This document shows, one piece after another, positions 19,194 to 29,275 of a DNA stretch of 64,000 bases. The notes under the pieces are model-generated. The model ran no database searches, was not told the origin of the DNA, and worked only from the letters and a program-made list of their open reading frames with translations. Origin of the DNA: Pseudoduganella lutea. GTDB taxonomy: Bacteria > Pseudomonadota > Gammaproteobacteria > Burkholderiales > Burkholderiaceae_D. Numbering within the stretch: position 1 is the first letter of the stretch; each line of letters starts with the position of its first letter. The stretch is from the NCBI RefSeq assembly GCF_004209755.1, contig NZ_CP035913.1:6510001-6574000 (forward strand), written 5' to 3'. A program made the translations under genes and the position numbers.

Positions 19194-19820
19194 ATGTTGA
19201 CCAAACCGATCGTGATGCTGGACTTCGAGACCACCGGTCTGTCACCCGACATGGGCGACCGCATCACCGAAGTGGCCGCGCTGCGCATTGCCGATGGGGT
19301 CATTGTCGAGCGCTATGTTTCCCTGGTCAATTGCGGTGCCCGCATTCCCGCATTCATCACGAGCCTCACCGGCATCACGCAACAGATGGTGGACACGGCG
19401 CCGCCGGCGCACGAAGTGGTGCCGCGCCTGCTCGAATTTATCGGTGCCGACGCCTTGGCGGCCCACAACGCCAGCTTCGACGAAAAATTCCTGCGCGCGG
19501 AAAGTATGCGCCTCGGCATGGCGCCCATGCATGGCGGCACCGTGTGCTCGCTGAAACTGTCGCGGCGCGTGTATCCACAGCTGTACAGCTACAAGCTGGG
19601 CAATCTTGGCAACCAGCTCGGTATACCGTTCCGCGGCACCGCCCACCGGGCCGAGGCCGATGCCGAAGTCGCTGCGGAAGTGCTGTTGCACATCGGGCGC
19701 CACCTCGCGTCAAACTATGGCATCGCCGCCGTCGAGCCGGCGCTGCTGATGTCGGTCAACAGGCTGGCCGCGGCAAAGGTTCCCGACTTCCTGCGCAAGC
19801 AATCCGCAGCAGCAGCCTGA
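19194..19820 (+). CDS. DEDDh 3'-5' exonuclease (DnaQ/PolC epsilon-like)
   Basis: A 208-residue exonuclease with all acidic and His residues visible: motif I MLDFETTGLS, motif II AAHNASFDEKFL and motif III HRAEADAEV. It resembles the DNA polymerase III epsilon-type exonuclease domain (PolC-type) but has no polymerase-binding C-terminus that I recognise. It probably trims DNA or RNA 3' ends in the cytoplasm. It follows the Hsp70-like gene by nine bases. Confidence 0.88.
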   Translation: MLTKPIVMLDFETTGLSPDMGDRITEVAALRIADGVIVERYVSLVNCGARIPAFITSLTGITQQMVDTAPPAHEVVPRLLEFIGADALAAHNASFDEKFLRAESMRLGMAPMHGGTVCSLKLSRRVYPQLYSYKLGNLGNQLGIPFRGTAHRAEADAEVAAEVLLHIGRHLASNYGIAAVEPALLMSVNRLAAAKVPDFLRKQSAAAA

Positions 19821-19998
19821 GCGGATTGCGGTTCCCCGCTACCGCGCCCCGCGACGCGGCGTATCCTGCCGCGTCAACCTTTACCCCACATCGTCGACCA
19901 CGATAAACCGGGCGGCCAATTGAGACCGCGCAAAAGGCGTGCGCCATCGTTTATTAAGCTTTATGCAACATACCGACGTGCTGGAATGGGGAGCTGGC

Positions 19999-21366
19999 AT
20001 GAACAACCGTTACTCGAACAAGGATGTCAACGTGTACGCGTGGTTTCGCGAAGCCTCCGAAAAAGGCGACGCGTATGCGCAATTCAATCTGGCGCTGATG
20101 TACAAGCGGGGAAGGGGCGTGAATCGCAATGACGACGCGGCGTTCATCTGGATGCGGCTGTCGGCTTTGCAGGGCATCGCCTTCGCGCAGAATCACCTGG
20201 GGGCGATGTACTACAACGGCACCGGCACGAAGCCGGACGATACCGAGGCCATCTTCTGGTTCCGCATGGCTGCGCGGCAGGGTGACGCGTCGGCGCAGCA
20301 GAATCTCGGGCTGATGTACCGGAAGGGGCGTGGCGTGCCCCGCAGCGATGCCACGGCGCTCACGTGGTTCTGCCGGGCCGCGGAACAGGGCGTCGCCAGC
20401 GCCCAGGCGCTGCTCGGCGAAGCCTATGCGCAAGGGCTTGGCACGAAGCGCAATTTCCAGCTCGCGCTGGCCTGGTTCCGCAAGGCCGCGCTGCAAGGCG
20501 ACGCCACCGCGCAACTGAATCTTGGCCTGATGTACCGGCGCGGCCATGGGGTGCTGCAAAGCGACACCCAGGCAGTCGCCTGGTATCGCCAGGCCGCCGC
20601 GCAAGGCATGGCCGCCGCGCAGCGGCACCTCGGCGTCGCCTATGCGGAAGGCCGGGGCGTGGCGGTCGACCTGGAGCGCGCCTGTTCCTGGCTGCGCCGC
20701 GCCGCCGAACAGGGCGACACGGATGCCCAGTTCAACCTGGGCGTGATGCTGTCGAACGGCTACGGCACCCGCAAGGATGACGTGCTCGCATTCGACTGGT
20801 ACCGCCGCGCCGCCACGGCCGGCCACATGCTGGCGCAATACAACCTGGGCGGCATGTACGCGCAGGGCCGCGGCGTGGCGCGCGATCCGGCCGAGGCGCT
20901 GGTCTGGTACCGCCGGGCTGCCGACCAGGGGGCCGCCAATGCGCAGTTCAATGTCGGCGTCATCTATGCGAACGGCCGCGGCGTACCCAAGGACGATGCC
21001 CGTGCCGTTGCCTGGTACCGTAATGCGGCCGAGCAGGGCGATGCCAGCGCGCAGAACAACCTCGGGGTCATGTATGCCAACGGGCACGGTGTGCCGCGCA
21101 ACGATGCCGAAGCGGTGCGCTGGTACCGCAAGGCGGCCGAACAGGGGCATCCGCTGGCCCAGTACAACCTGGGCGGCATGTATGCGGGCGGGCGTGGCGT
21201 CGAACGCGATCCGGTGCTGTCGTACATGTGGATTTCGCTGGCCGCCGAAGCCGGCGATGAAACGGCCTGCAATAACCGCAAGCTGATCGAGCGCAAGCTG
21301 ACGCGCGAAGAGATCGGTTCAGCCGAACTGATGACGCGCCGCTGGCGCGACGCCCACCGCGCCTGA
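19999..21366 (+). CDS. Sel1-like repeat protein
   Basis: A 455-residue protein composed of about eleven Sel1 (tetratricopeptide-like) repeats of 36 residues, each with AxxQ(Y/F/N)NLGxMYxxGxGVxxDxxxAxxWYRxAAxQG. Clear units start near residues 14, 50, 86, 122, 158, 194, 230, 266, 302, 338 and 374. The C-terminus (LTREEIGSAELMTRRW) is the usual cap of this family. No signal peptide is seen, so it is a cytoplasmic scaffold for protein contacts. The ATG at 19999 has GGGGAG upstream; starts at 19939 or 19963 lack one. No partner is suggested by the neighbours. Confidence 0.87.
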   Translation: MNNRYSNKDVNVYAWFREASEKGDAYAQFNLALMYKRGRGVNRNDDAAFIWMRLSALQGIAFAQNHLGAMYYNGTGTKPDDTEAIFWFRMAARQGDASAQQNLGLMYRKGRGVPRSDATALTWFCRAAEQGVASAQALLGEAYAQGLGTKRNFQLALAWFRKAALQGDATAQLNLGLMYRRGHGVLQSDTQAVAWYRQAAAQGMAAAQRHLGVAYAEGRGVAVDLERACSWLRRAAEQGDTDAQFNLGVMLSNGYGTRKDDVLAFDWYRRAATAGHMLAQYNLGGMYAQGRGVARDPAEALVWYRRAADQGAANAQFNVGVIYANGRGVPKDDARAVAWYRNAAEQGDASAQNNLGVMYANGHGVPRNDAEAVRWYRKAAEQGHPLAQYNLGGMYAGGRGVERDPVLSYMWISLAAEAGDETACNNRKLIERKLTREEIGSAELMTRRWRDAHRA

Positions 21367-21619
21367 GCGGGCGGCGCCGGTCGCCCCTGGCGCGGCGATG
21401 TCGGCGCCTGGCTGGCGCCGGCACGAGAAGGGCACTGCCGATGGCTTGCCAGCCTTGATCGGCCCGTTGGTGAACGCCATAAACAAATTATGACTGCGTG
21501 GCGGATCGACCGAATAAACTGCGCCGTTGCAGCCTGTGGAACCTTTCTTATTTTCCATGGTTGGCGATATCATCGAACGTCCGCCGCGACTGGCGGATTT
21601 CCACATTTCAAGGATATCC

Positions 21620-23818
21620 ATGCACCTGCAACGCGCTACCCTCGCTGCCATCGTTTCCGCACTGCTGGCCGGTACCACCGGCCAGGTACTGGCCCAGACC
21701 TGCCCACCCCGCATCGACCAGCAACAGGCGCTGACCTACCCCGTCACGAAGAAGGTCGACCAGCGCGACAACTACCATGGCACCTCGATTGCCGATCCTT
21801 ATCGCTGGCTGGAAGATGCCAACAGCGCTGAAACGAAAGCCTGGGTCGACGAACAGAACCGCCTCACGCAAGGCTTCCTCGGCCAGATTCCCGAGCGCGC
21901 GGCGATCCGCCAGCGCCTGACCCAGCTGTGGAACTTCGAGCGCTACTCGGTGCCTTTCAAGGAGGGCGGGCGCTATTTCTACAGCCGCAACGACGGCCTT
22001 CAGAACCAGGCCGTGCTGTACACCCTTAAAACGCTGGACGAGGCGCCGCGCGTGCTGCTCGATCCCAACAAGCTCGCCGCGGACGGCACGGTGGCCTTGT
22101 CCGGCATTGCCGTCAGCCCGCAAGGCAAGTACCTGGCCTACAGCACGGCGGCGTCGGGCTCCGACTGGAACGAGATCCGCGTGCGCGATATCGACACGGG
22201 CAAGGACACGGTGGACCACATCAAGTGGGTGAAGTTCTCCAACACGGCTTGGGCGCACGACGGTTCCGGCTTCTACTACAGCCGCTACGATGAACCGGCC
22301 GAGGGCGCGAAACTGGCCGGCGTGAACTATTTCCAGAAACTCTATTTCCACAAGCTGGGCACTCCGCAAGAGCGCGACGTTCTCGTCTACGAGCGCACCG
22401 ACCAGAAGGAGTGGGGCTTCCAGGCCGAAGTCACGGACGATGGCCGCTACCTCGTCATCAACGCCACCCAGGGCACCGATCCAAAGAACCGCGTGTTCAT
22501 CAAGGACCTGAAGCAGAAGGGCGGCAAGGTGACCGGCCTGCTCGAAGCGTTCGACGCGTCCTACTCGTTCATCGACAACGACGGCGCGCTGTTCTATTTC
22601 GTCACGGACAAGGATGCGCCGAAGTCGCGCATTGCGGCCATCGACGTGCGTACGGGGCAGTGGACGGACATCGTCCCGGAAGGCAAGCAAACGCTGAAGG
22701 GCGCCAACATCGTCAACGGCCAGCTGGTGGCGGAATACCTCGCCGACGCCTACAGCGCCGTCAAGGTATTCGACCTGCAGGGCAAGCCGCTGCACGACGT
22801 GGCGCTGCCGGGCATCGGTTCGGCCGGCGGCTTTGCCGGCAAGCGGGAGGATACGGAAACCTTCTATGCGTACACGAGCTTCACCACGCCGTCGACGATC
22901 TACCGCTACGACCTGAAGTCGGGCAAGAGCATCGTGTACCGCCAGCCCAAGGTGGACTTCGATCCCGATGCGTATGAAACGCGCCAGGAATTCTTCACCA
23001 GCAAGGATGGCACGCGCGTGCCAATGTTCATCGTGGCGAAGAAGGGCCTCAAGCGCGACGGTAGCAACCCCACCTACCTGTATGGTTATGGCGGCTTCAA
23101 TGTCCCGTTGACGCCGGCGTTCTCGGTGGCGAACCTGGCGTGGGTCGAGATGGGGGGCGTCTACGTGATGGCCAACCTGCGCGGCGGCGGCGAATACGGC
23201 GAGCAATGGCACCAGGCCGGCACGAAGCTGCGCAAACAGAACGTGTTCGACGATTTCATCGGCGCCGCCGAGTGGCTCGTTGCCAACAAGATCACGTCGC
23301 CGGCAAAGCTGGCCATCGGTGGCGGCAGCAATGGCGGCCTGCTGGTCGGCGCAGCAATGACGCAGCGGCCCGACCTGTTCGGTGCGGCGCTGCCGGCCGT
23401 GGGGGTGATGGACATGCTGCGCTTCCACAAGTTCACGATCGGCTGGGCGTGGACGTCCGATTACGGCTCGTCCGACAACCCGGAAGAGTTCAAGGCCCTG
23501 GTCAAGTACTCGCCGCTGCATAACCTGAAGGCGGGAACGTGCTACCCGGCCACGATGGTCACCACGGCCGATCACGATGACCGCGTTGTCCCGGCGCACA
23601 GCTTCAAGTTCGCCGCCGCGGCGCAGGCCGCCCAGGGCGGTCCCGCACCCATGCTCATTCGCATCGAAACCAAGGCGGGCCATGGTGCCGGCAAGCCGAC
23701 ATCGAAGCAGATCGAGGAAGTGGCCGACCGCTGGGGCTTCCTGTCACGCACCCTCGGCATGAAGGCGGCGCCTGCCACGGCAGCCACCGCAGCGGCTGCG
23801 CAAGGCACGACCCGGTAA
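21620..23818 (+). CDS. Prolyl oligopeptidase, S9A family, exported
   Basis: A 732-residue serine peptidase with a signal peptide (MHLQRATLAAIVSALLAG, cleavage near QVLAQ). The first domain pair reads DPYRWLEDANSAETKAWVDEQN, then a beta-propeller, then the alpha/beta-hydrolase with the nucleophile in GGGSNGGLLVGA, the Asp in DHDDRVVP and the His in KAGHGAG. It cleaves short proline-containing peptides, here in the periplasm. A GGATATCC site precedes the ATG. A terminator follows, so it is a single-gene unit. The Ala/Thr-rich C-terminal tail is not conserved in the family. Confidence 0.93.
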   Translation: MHLQRATLAAIVSALLAGTTGQVLAQTCPPRIDQQQALTYPVTKKVDQRDNYHGTSIADPYRWLEDANSAETKAWVDEQNRLTQGFLGQIPERAAIRQRLTQLWNFERYSVPFKEGGRYFYSRNDGLQNQAVLYTLKTLDEAPRVLLDPNKLAADGTVALSGIAVSPQGKYLAYSTAASGSDWNEIRVRDIDTGKDTVDHIKWVKFSNTAWAHDGSGFYYSRYDEPAEGAKLAGVNYFQKLYFHKLGTPQERDVLVYERTDQKEWGFQAEVTDDGRYLVINATQGTDPKNRVFIKDLKQKGGKVTGLLEAFDASYSFIDNDGALFYFVTDKDAPKSRIAAIDVRTGQWTDIVPEGKQTLKGANIVNGQLVAEYLADAYSAVKVFDLQGKPLHDVALPGIGSAGGFAGKREDTETFYAYTSFTTPSTIYRYDLKSGKSIVYRQPKVDFDPDAYETRQEFFTSKDGTRVPMFIVAKKGLKRDGSNPTYLYGYGGFNVPLTPAFSVANLAWVEMGGVYVMANLRGGGEYGEQWHQAGTKLRKQNVFDDFIGAAEWLVANKITSPAKLAIGGGSNGGLLVGAAMTQRPDLFGAALPAVGVMDMLRFHKFTIGWAWTSDYGSSDNPEEFKALVKYSPLHNLKAGTCYPATMVTTADHDDRVVPAHSFKFAAAAQAAQGGPAPMLIRIETKAGHGAGKPTSKQIEEVADRWGFLSRTLGMKAAPATAATAAAAQGTTR

Positions 23819-23834
23819 TCTTTTTCCCGTGCAG

Positions 23835-23862
23835 GCAAGAGGGCGCTTCGGCGCCCTCTTGC
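23835..23862 (+). terminator. Terminator after the prolyl oligopeptidase gene
   Basis: GCAAGAGGGCGC and GCGCCCTCTTGC are perfect 12-base arms around a TTCG loop, followed by ATTTTC. It may serve as a terminator in both directions. Confidence 0.85.
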
Positions 23863-23998
23863 ATTTTCACCGATTGTACGCATTGCCAATTGGCAACTAT
23901 GGCGCTGGGATGCTACCATCGCGGGCGGTGCCGTACCGCCGCTGCCGTGTGTGGGCCGTGCTACCATCCGACCCACCGTTCTCCATCGCGGACCCGCC

Positions 23999-25699
23999 AT
24001 GAGCCTTGCCACCGGCAACAACGCCATCGATGCCCTTGTCTACGGCAGCTGGAACAGTACAGCGCAAACTCCTGTCACGCTGACCTATGGCTTTCTGACG
24101 CGTGCGCCAGCGGGCGCCAGCGCCGACGACCGCAACGGCTTCCAGCCGATGTCGACGGCGCAGCAGGCCGCCGTGCGCGAGGCCATGGGGATATGGGCGT
24201 CGGTTGCCGACATCACCTTCGTCGAAGTGGCTGCCGATTCGGGCAACCTCCGTTTCGGCACGAATGAACAGGATGGCAGCAGTGGCTACGCCTACCTGCC
24301 GAAAGCGGGCGTGAGCATGCTGAGCATGTATCTGGATCACACCTCCGCCTACAACAGCATCTTCACGCCGGGCACCTACGGCCCATGGGTGGTGCTGCAC
24401 GAAATCGGCCACTTGCTGGGTCTCAAGCATCCGGGCGACTACGACTCCGCCGGCAATGGGGTCGCGGGGCCGTTCCTGCCGCGCGCAACCGACAACAACG
24501 ACTACACGCAGATGTCGTACAACGACCCGAGCAGCTATGCCATCAACCGCAGCTACGCGACCACGGCCATGCTGTACGACATCCAGGCCATCCAGTACTT
24601 GTACGGCGCGAACATGCGCCACCGTGCCGGCGACGACAGCTACGTGGCCAGCAACGCCACGGCGCCACTGTGCATCTGGGATGCGGGCGGCACCGATACG
24701 GTGGATTTCGCCGCCTGTACCGGTCCCTCCGTCATCAACCTCAATGCCGGTGCGTTCAGCGAAACGGCACGCGGCTTGAACAATGTCTCGATCGCCTACA
24801 ACGTCACGATCGAGAACGCGATCGGCGGCGCGGGCGGTACGACGTTTTACGCAAACAGCGCCGGCAACCACCTGGCGGGTGGCATCGGCGTCGACACGTT
24901 CCACCAGGGCGCCGGCAGCGACACGATCGCCGGCGGAGCAGGGCAGGACACGGTCGTCTTCGCGAACGACTATGCGGCCTACCGCGTCTTGCGCGAGGGC
25001 GATACGCTGACCGTCACCGGCGAAGGCGCGGATATCCTGTCCGGCATCGAGTATCTGCGCTTCGCCGACCGCACGCTGGGCATCGATGCGTTCGGTGCCG
25101 GCGTCACCGATGGCAACGACATCATCATCGCACCGTCGGGCAGCGCCCGCATCGATGGCGGGGGCGGACGCGACATGGTGATTTTTGCCGGCGCGCGTGC
25201 CGGATACCAGGTACAGGCCGATGGCGACGGCTACACGGTTACCGGCACGGCTTCGGGAACCGTCGACGTTGTCGTCGACGTGGAGCGCGTGCAGTTTGCC
25301 GATGCTTCGGTGGCGCTGGATGTCGATGGCGCGCCGGGCCAGCTGTACCGCCTGTATGAAGCGGCGTTTGGCCGCGCCCCCGACCAGGCTGGGCTGGGAT
25401 TTTGGCTGGCGGGCGCCGACAACGGCCTGGCGCTCGGCAATGTGGCCCAGGCATTTGCACAGAGCCCCGAATTCGGCGCGCTGTATGGCACGCTCGACAA
25501 TGCCGGCTTCCTGACGCGACTGTATATAAACGTGCTCGACCGTGAATATGACGCGGCCGGGTATGCCTATTGGCTCGAGGTACTGGACCGTGGTGCGGCA
25601 CGCGGCGACGTGCTCACCGGGTTCTCGGAATCGGCCGAGTTCCGGGCAACGCTGGTCGGTGCGATAAGCGACGGCATCGACTACCTTCCCTACGCCTGA
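23999..25699 (+). CDS. Serralysin-like M10 metalloprotease with DUF4214
   Basis: A 566-residue secreted protease. The zinc site is HEIGHLLGLKHPG (near residue 134) and the Met-turn is YTQMSYN. Next comes the serralysin C-terminal beta region with glycine-rich segments (GGAGQDTVVF, GGGGRDMVIF) that resemble degenerate RTX calcium sites, and finally a DUF4214 domain (residues 450-560, QLYRLYEAAFGRAPDQAGLGFW). No Sec signal peptide is present, as expected for type I secretion. No type I exporter gene is nearby. The start at 23999 (MSLATGNNAIDALVYG) matches relatives; the upstream extension from 23951 does not. Confidence 0.88.
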   Translation: MSLATGNNAIDALVYGSWNSTAQTPVTLTYGFLTRAPAGASADDRNGFQPMSTAQQAAVREAMGIWASVADITFVEVAADSGNLRFGTNEQDGSSGYAYLPKAGVSMLSMYLDHTSAYNSIFTPGTYGPWVVLHEIGHLLGLKHPGDYDSAGNGVAGPFLPRATDNNDYTQMSYNDPSSYAINRSYATTAMLYDIQAIQYLYGANMRHRAGDDSYVASNATAPLCIWDAGGTDTVDFAACTGPSVINLNAGAFSETARGLNNVSIAYNVTIENAIGGAGGTTFYANSAGNHLAGGIGVDTFHQGAGSDTIAGGAGQDTVVFANDYAAYRVLREGDTLTVTGEGADILSGIEYLRFADRTLGIDAFGAGVTDGNDIIIAPSGSARIDGGGGRDMVIFAGARAGYQVQADGDGYTVTGTASGTVDVVVDVERVQFADASVALDVDGAPGQLYRLYEAAFGRAPDQAGLGFWLAGADNGLALGNVAQAFAQSPEFGALYGTLDNAGFLTRLYINVLDREYDAAGYAYWLEVLDRGAARGDVLTGFSESAEFRATLVGAISDGIDYLPYA

Positions 25700-26160
25700 T
25701 CACGCCATATCCGCGGCCTCGCGCGTCAGGCTGATGCGGTTGCGCCCCATGTGCTTGGCGCGGTACAGCGCCGCATCGGCCGTCGCCAGCAGCTGCGACG
25801 GGTCGAATTCCGGCCCGGGCAATGCGGTTGCGGCCCCGATGCTGACGGTCACGAACTGCTTGGCCGCGCCCAGGTTCGGCAAGTGCAGCGCCTCGACGCG
25901 GCATCGGATCCGCTCGGCGACGATGGCCGCGCCTTTCAGCGACTGGTTCGGCAGGATGACGGCGAATTCCTCGCCGCCATAGCGCGCCACCAGGTCGTTC
26001 GCCCGCATTTCCTTCGCCACTGCGCCGGAGATTCGCTGCAGGCATGCATCGCCCCCAACGTGGCCGTACGCGTCGTTGTACTGCTTGAAATTGTCCACAT
26101 CCACCATCAGCAGCGACAACGTCTGCTGATAAATTTCGTTAAGCCTCTGAATCTGCTAGG
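25700..26160 (-). pseudogene. Diguanylate cyclase gene (GGDEF domain) truncated at its 5' end
   Basis: Only the C-terminal 145 residues remain. They hold most of a GGDEF domain: LLMVDVDNFKQYNDAYGH, the active site as YGGEEFAVILP (GGEEF variant) and DAALYRAKHMGRNRI. The usual start of the domain (LTGLPNRR-type) is missing and the reading frame upstream of about 26,130 (QIQRLNEIYQQTL, stop TAG just before) looks foreign. The gene is therefore cut by the left end of the conjugative element. A complete enzyme would make cyclic di-GMP; this remnant has no start codon or the N-terminal half of the fold and should be inactive. It is convergent with the metalloprotease gene. Confidence 0.8.
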
Positions 26161-27032
26161 GAAATCCAAGTTTGCCTGTGCGATTCCCGGAGCGTCCCAC
26201 AAACGTGCCCCAACCTCCAATCTGTTAGGGATACGTCCGGTGGCTTCTACTCGTCGGGATGCTCGTCACCGATCAAATTACTTGCATCGTCCCTTTCGTT
26301 TGACGACCGAAAAAATGTGAAGGTCTCGCGGCGAGCCATGCGTAGTCAACGATGAAAAGAGGACTGTCTGACACGAGCATACCTTAATGGCTCCATCAAC
26401 GACGCCGCAGCGGAAATCGTCGACACCATTATCGCTATTGTCGGCCATCCTTTTGACGTATCCTGACATCAAACAGTGCTGGTCGAGGCGAGTGATCCAG
26501 TCTATCTGAGACGCGCCACCAGAACAGGATCATAACGCGCGCTTACGTAGGGTGAAGGCGCCGCGTTTAACAATCACTTGCGCTCAGGTGCGGCCAGGTT
26601 GTGCTGAGCGTTCTCGACCAAGCGGCAGTCTCAGCGCGGTCTGCGCGGAACCGGGCATGCACCTCGCCAGCTTGGGGGCGCTGAGCGTCGTCGGCGACGG
26701 CAACGCCGCGCTTGCTCTGTCATGTGCATCGGCCGGTCCGCATCGGTGGCAGCGGCCAAAATGGTGGGCCTTCGACATCCCTACCGCACTAGGACGGTGG
26801 AGACCGAGTCGGCGGCTGGGGCGCATCCTTGGGCCGGACGCGATCGGCGGATCTGATGTCCGCTAAGACATCGCTCGCAACACAACAGTGGTACGAAAAT
26901 CCGTGTGCACTCGCGCCCCTTGCATTGACGAGCACGATGCTCGCCCGGCGCAAATGACAGCAACTTCGCCTGTCCAGGCCGCGTGCTGATTGAGCAGGCA
27001 TCGTAGTCCAACTGTTCCATAGGGAGTAGACG
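26161..27032. other. Left end of the element, no confident gene
   Basis: About 870 bases with only short frames that lack ribosome sites and family resemblance. Two similar stretches, AATCTGCTAGGGAAA (26,150) and AATCTGTTAGGGATA (26,219), lie 69 bases apart and could be recombinase arm sites. The region directly in front of the recombinase gene is where an attachment site for a serine integrase would be expected. Confidence 0.4.
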
Positions 27033-28568
27033 ATGAACTCATCTGTCAACGGTTCGTCCGCCGATGCCATGCCGGTTGCGGCCTATGCGCGCATGTCGAC
27101 CGAAACCCAAGACCATTCCATCCAGCATCAACTCGACGCGATCAATCAGTACACGCAGGCGCGCGCCATGACGGTAATGCGTACGTTTGTGGACGAAGGC
27201 CGTACTGGCCTGACATTGCAACAGCGCCCTGGCCTGCAGGCGTTGCTCACGGCGGCGACCGCGCAGCCATGCCTGTTTCGTGCGATCGTGGTTTACGACA
27301 TCAGTCGCTGGGGGCGCTTCCAGGATGTCGACGAAAGTGCGTTTTACGAGTACCTGTGTCGGCGTGCCGGTGTCACGGTCTTGTATTGCGCGGAGCCCTT
27401 TAGCGATGACGGCTCGCCGATGCAGGCCCTGGTTAAGAGCGTGAAACGCATCATGGCCGCCGAATACAGCCGGGAACTATCTGCCAAGGTGTGGCAGGCG
27501 CAATGCCGCTTTTCGCGTATGGGATTTAAGCAGGGCGGTCTGCCGGGTTTCGGCTTGTGCCGCGTGCCGGTAACGGCCAACGGCACGCACCGCTCGTCGC
27601 TGCGGGACGGCGAACGCAAGCCGGCGGTGACCGACCGGGTCGCGTTGGCGCCGACCACTGAGGCCGATATACGCTTGGTACGTCGAATCTATGCGATGTA
27701 CTTGAAGCAGAGCATGGGCGACAGTGCGATCGCCGCGCGCCTTCGCGCCGAAGGCCGCGTCAATCATCTGGGCAAGCCGTGGGACGCGGCGACCGTGCGG
27801 CGTATCCTTACCAGCGAAAAGTACTGTGGTGAACTCGTGTTCAACCGCACGACGCGCAGGCTGCGCACACCGGTCGCCGCTAACCCAGCCAGTGCGTGGG
27901 TGCGTTGCGACAGCGCGCTCATGCCCATGGTCAGCCGTGCCACCTTCGATGCGGCGATGTCGGCACGCGCGCAGCGTTCGTCGGGTCCGGACCGGGAGTC
28001 CATCCTCAATGGAATGCGCGCCATCGTTCGGCAGTATGGAACGATCAATGTACGGTTGTGCCGCGCCGCCGGTTTGCCAGGGAAGACCACTGTGCAGGCT
28101 ATGTTCGGCGGCTACATCCAGGCATATGCAGCCGCGGGGCTGCCTGACCAGCGCACGCAGTCTGGTTGCCTGGGCGTACGCTCTGCGCGCGCACTCATTT
28201 TGGCCTTACGCGACCAGGCACATGCCTGCGCAGAGCGCGCCGGTGCTGCGGTGTCGTGTTGCCGTGCCTGGAACGTACTGATACTCAATGATCGCTTGCG
28301 CGTTAGGCTGTCGGTGGCATCGTGCCGATGCTATCCCGATACGCAGCTTCGCTGGCGCATACCGGCGCAGGAAGGCGAACCTGCTGATTTCGTCCTGTGC
28401 GGCATGCTCGATGGGGCGAACCAGCGTCTCGGTCGCTACGTCTTGCTGCCGCTTGCGCAGTGTGCCCGCGGCAGTCTCTTTCTTGCGGAGAAGGCCATGG
28501 CCCATTGGCCCGTCCAGCATTTCACGTCTTTGAACGCGGTCTTTGGCCTAGCACCCGATAACTCATAA
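27033..28568 (+). CDS. Large serine recombinase 1, likely integrase of the element
   Basis: A 511-residue site-specific recombinase. The N-terminal resolvase domain (residues 8-155) has the catalytic Ser in AYARMSTETQ and the Arg in YDISRWGRFQD. Then comes the Recombinase domain (about 165-310) with GDSAIAARLRAEGRVNHLGKPW and RRILTSEKYCGELVFNRTTR. The usual zinc ribbon is absent; instead a C-terminal region ends in PADFVLCGML-LGRYVLLPL and SLNAVFGLAPDNS, shared with the second recombinase at 40490. It lies about 900 bases from the left junction, a normal place for an integrase. The ATG follows AGGGAGTAGACG. Confidence 0.85.
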   Translation: MNSSVNGSSADAMPVAAYARMSTETQDHSIQHQLDAINQYTQARAMTVMRTFVDEGRTGLTLQQRPGLQALLTAATAQPCLFRAIVVYDISRWGRFQDVDESAFYEYLCRRAGVTVLYCAEPFSDDGSPMQALVKSVKRIMAAEYSRELSAKVWQAQCRFSRMGFKQGGLPGFGLCRVPVTANGTHRSSLRDGERKPAVTDRVALAPTTEADIRLVRRIYAMYLKQSMGDSAIAARLRAEGRVNHLGKPWDAATVRRILTSEKYCGELVFNRTTRRLRTPVAANPASAWVRCDSALMPMVSRATFDAAMSARAQRSSGPDRESILNGMRAIVRQYGTINVRLCRAAGLPGKTTVQAMFGGYIQAYAAAGLPDQRTQSGCLGVRSARALILALRDQAHACAERAGAAVSCCRAWNVLILNDRLRVRLSVASCRCYPDTQLRWRIPAQEGEPADFVLCGMLDGANQRLGRYVLLPLAQCARGSLFLAEKAMAHWPVQHFTSLNAVFGLAPDNS

Positions 28569-28729
28569 GGTAACCGTTGAGTTACATGTCCCTGCCGCTG
28601 TACCGGCGCCTGGGCGAAAACAGTGAGGGGCCTGTCTTGCAGTGACGCTCCGCGCTTGCACGCCGATCGCCATGTCGGATGCATGTGCTTTCCTCAGGTC
28701 CTTCCTAAACCAGTGACTGGAGCGTTCGA

Positions 28730-28930
28730 TCAGCCAGCGCCACGGCTGATATCAATACAACGCTGTTGCCATTGTGCGATTTCCGCTGCGTCCCAAACAA
28801 CAGATCGGGGGCCGATTGGAATCGGCGCCGGCAATACACCCGACTTCACTTTGCGCCATATTGTGGCGCGAGACCATCCGGTGGCCTCGATCACTGCGGG
28901 CAAGCGCAGGAATTTCCGGGTCTCGAGCAT
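28730..28930 (-). CDS. AlpA-family helix-turn-helix regulator
   Basis: A 66-residue MerR-like DNA-binding protein of the AlpA type: KFLRLPAVIEATGWSRATIW is the helix-turn-helix and VKSGVLPAPIPIGPRSVVWD the wing. Members act as excisionases or as activators of integrase genes in prophages and ICEs. The ATG at 28930 has AAGGAG eight bases upstream. It lies on the opposite strand 160 bases after recombinase 1, so it could act as its recombination directionality factor, though that is inferred from position only. Confidence 0.82.
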   Translation of the reverse strand: MLETRKFLRLPAVIEATGWSRATIWRKVKSGVLPAPIPIGPRSVVWDAAEIAQWQQRCIDISRGAG

Positions 28931-29275
28931 GATGCACTCCTTCGAAATAGATCCAATGGCGGGGCCTGTGCCGCACTCGGATCGAGTTGATAGGGATTGT
29001 GCCGACTGAGGTGTTCAGTCCATGGCGGAGAGGAGGCGAGACACAACGCTGCATGACGCGTGTTTCCGCCACCCGGATATGAAAATAAGAGCTGCAGGAT
29101 GAGTCCGAGGCTGGTCGCGAATGCGAGGATGCTCGGCTGGAAATCTGCAATATGCTTCAGTAATTCAAGGCTCGCCAACTACTTCAGGGCCAGCTGCTGC
29201 CAGATCAATGTAGTTGACATCTCAAGGCGTGTCAAATGCTTGTGGATCATTTTGCATCGACAGAAAACCTGTAGC
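28931..29275. other. Gap without a convincing gene
   Basis: About 345 bases. A minus-strand frame (29178 to 28891) begins MASLELLKHIADFQPSILAF but has no clear ribosome site and overlaps the AlpA start, so it is not called. Confidence 0.4.

Noticed and set aside
21608..23683. A 691-residue minus-strand frame opposite the prolyl oligopeptidase
   Set aside because: Shadow frame; the plus strand has all catalytic motifs and a signal peptide.
26552..26866. A 104-residue protein near the left end of the element
   Set aside because: No ribosome site, shadow-like composition, and an equally long frame on the other strand.
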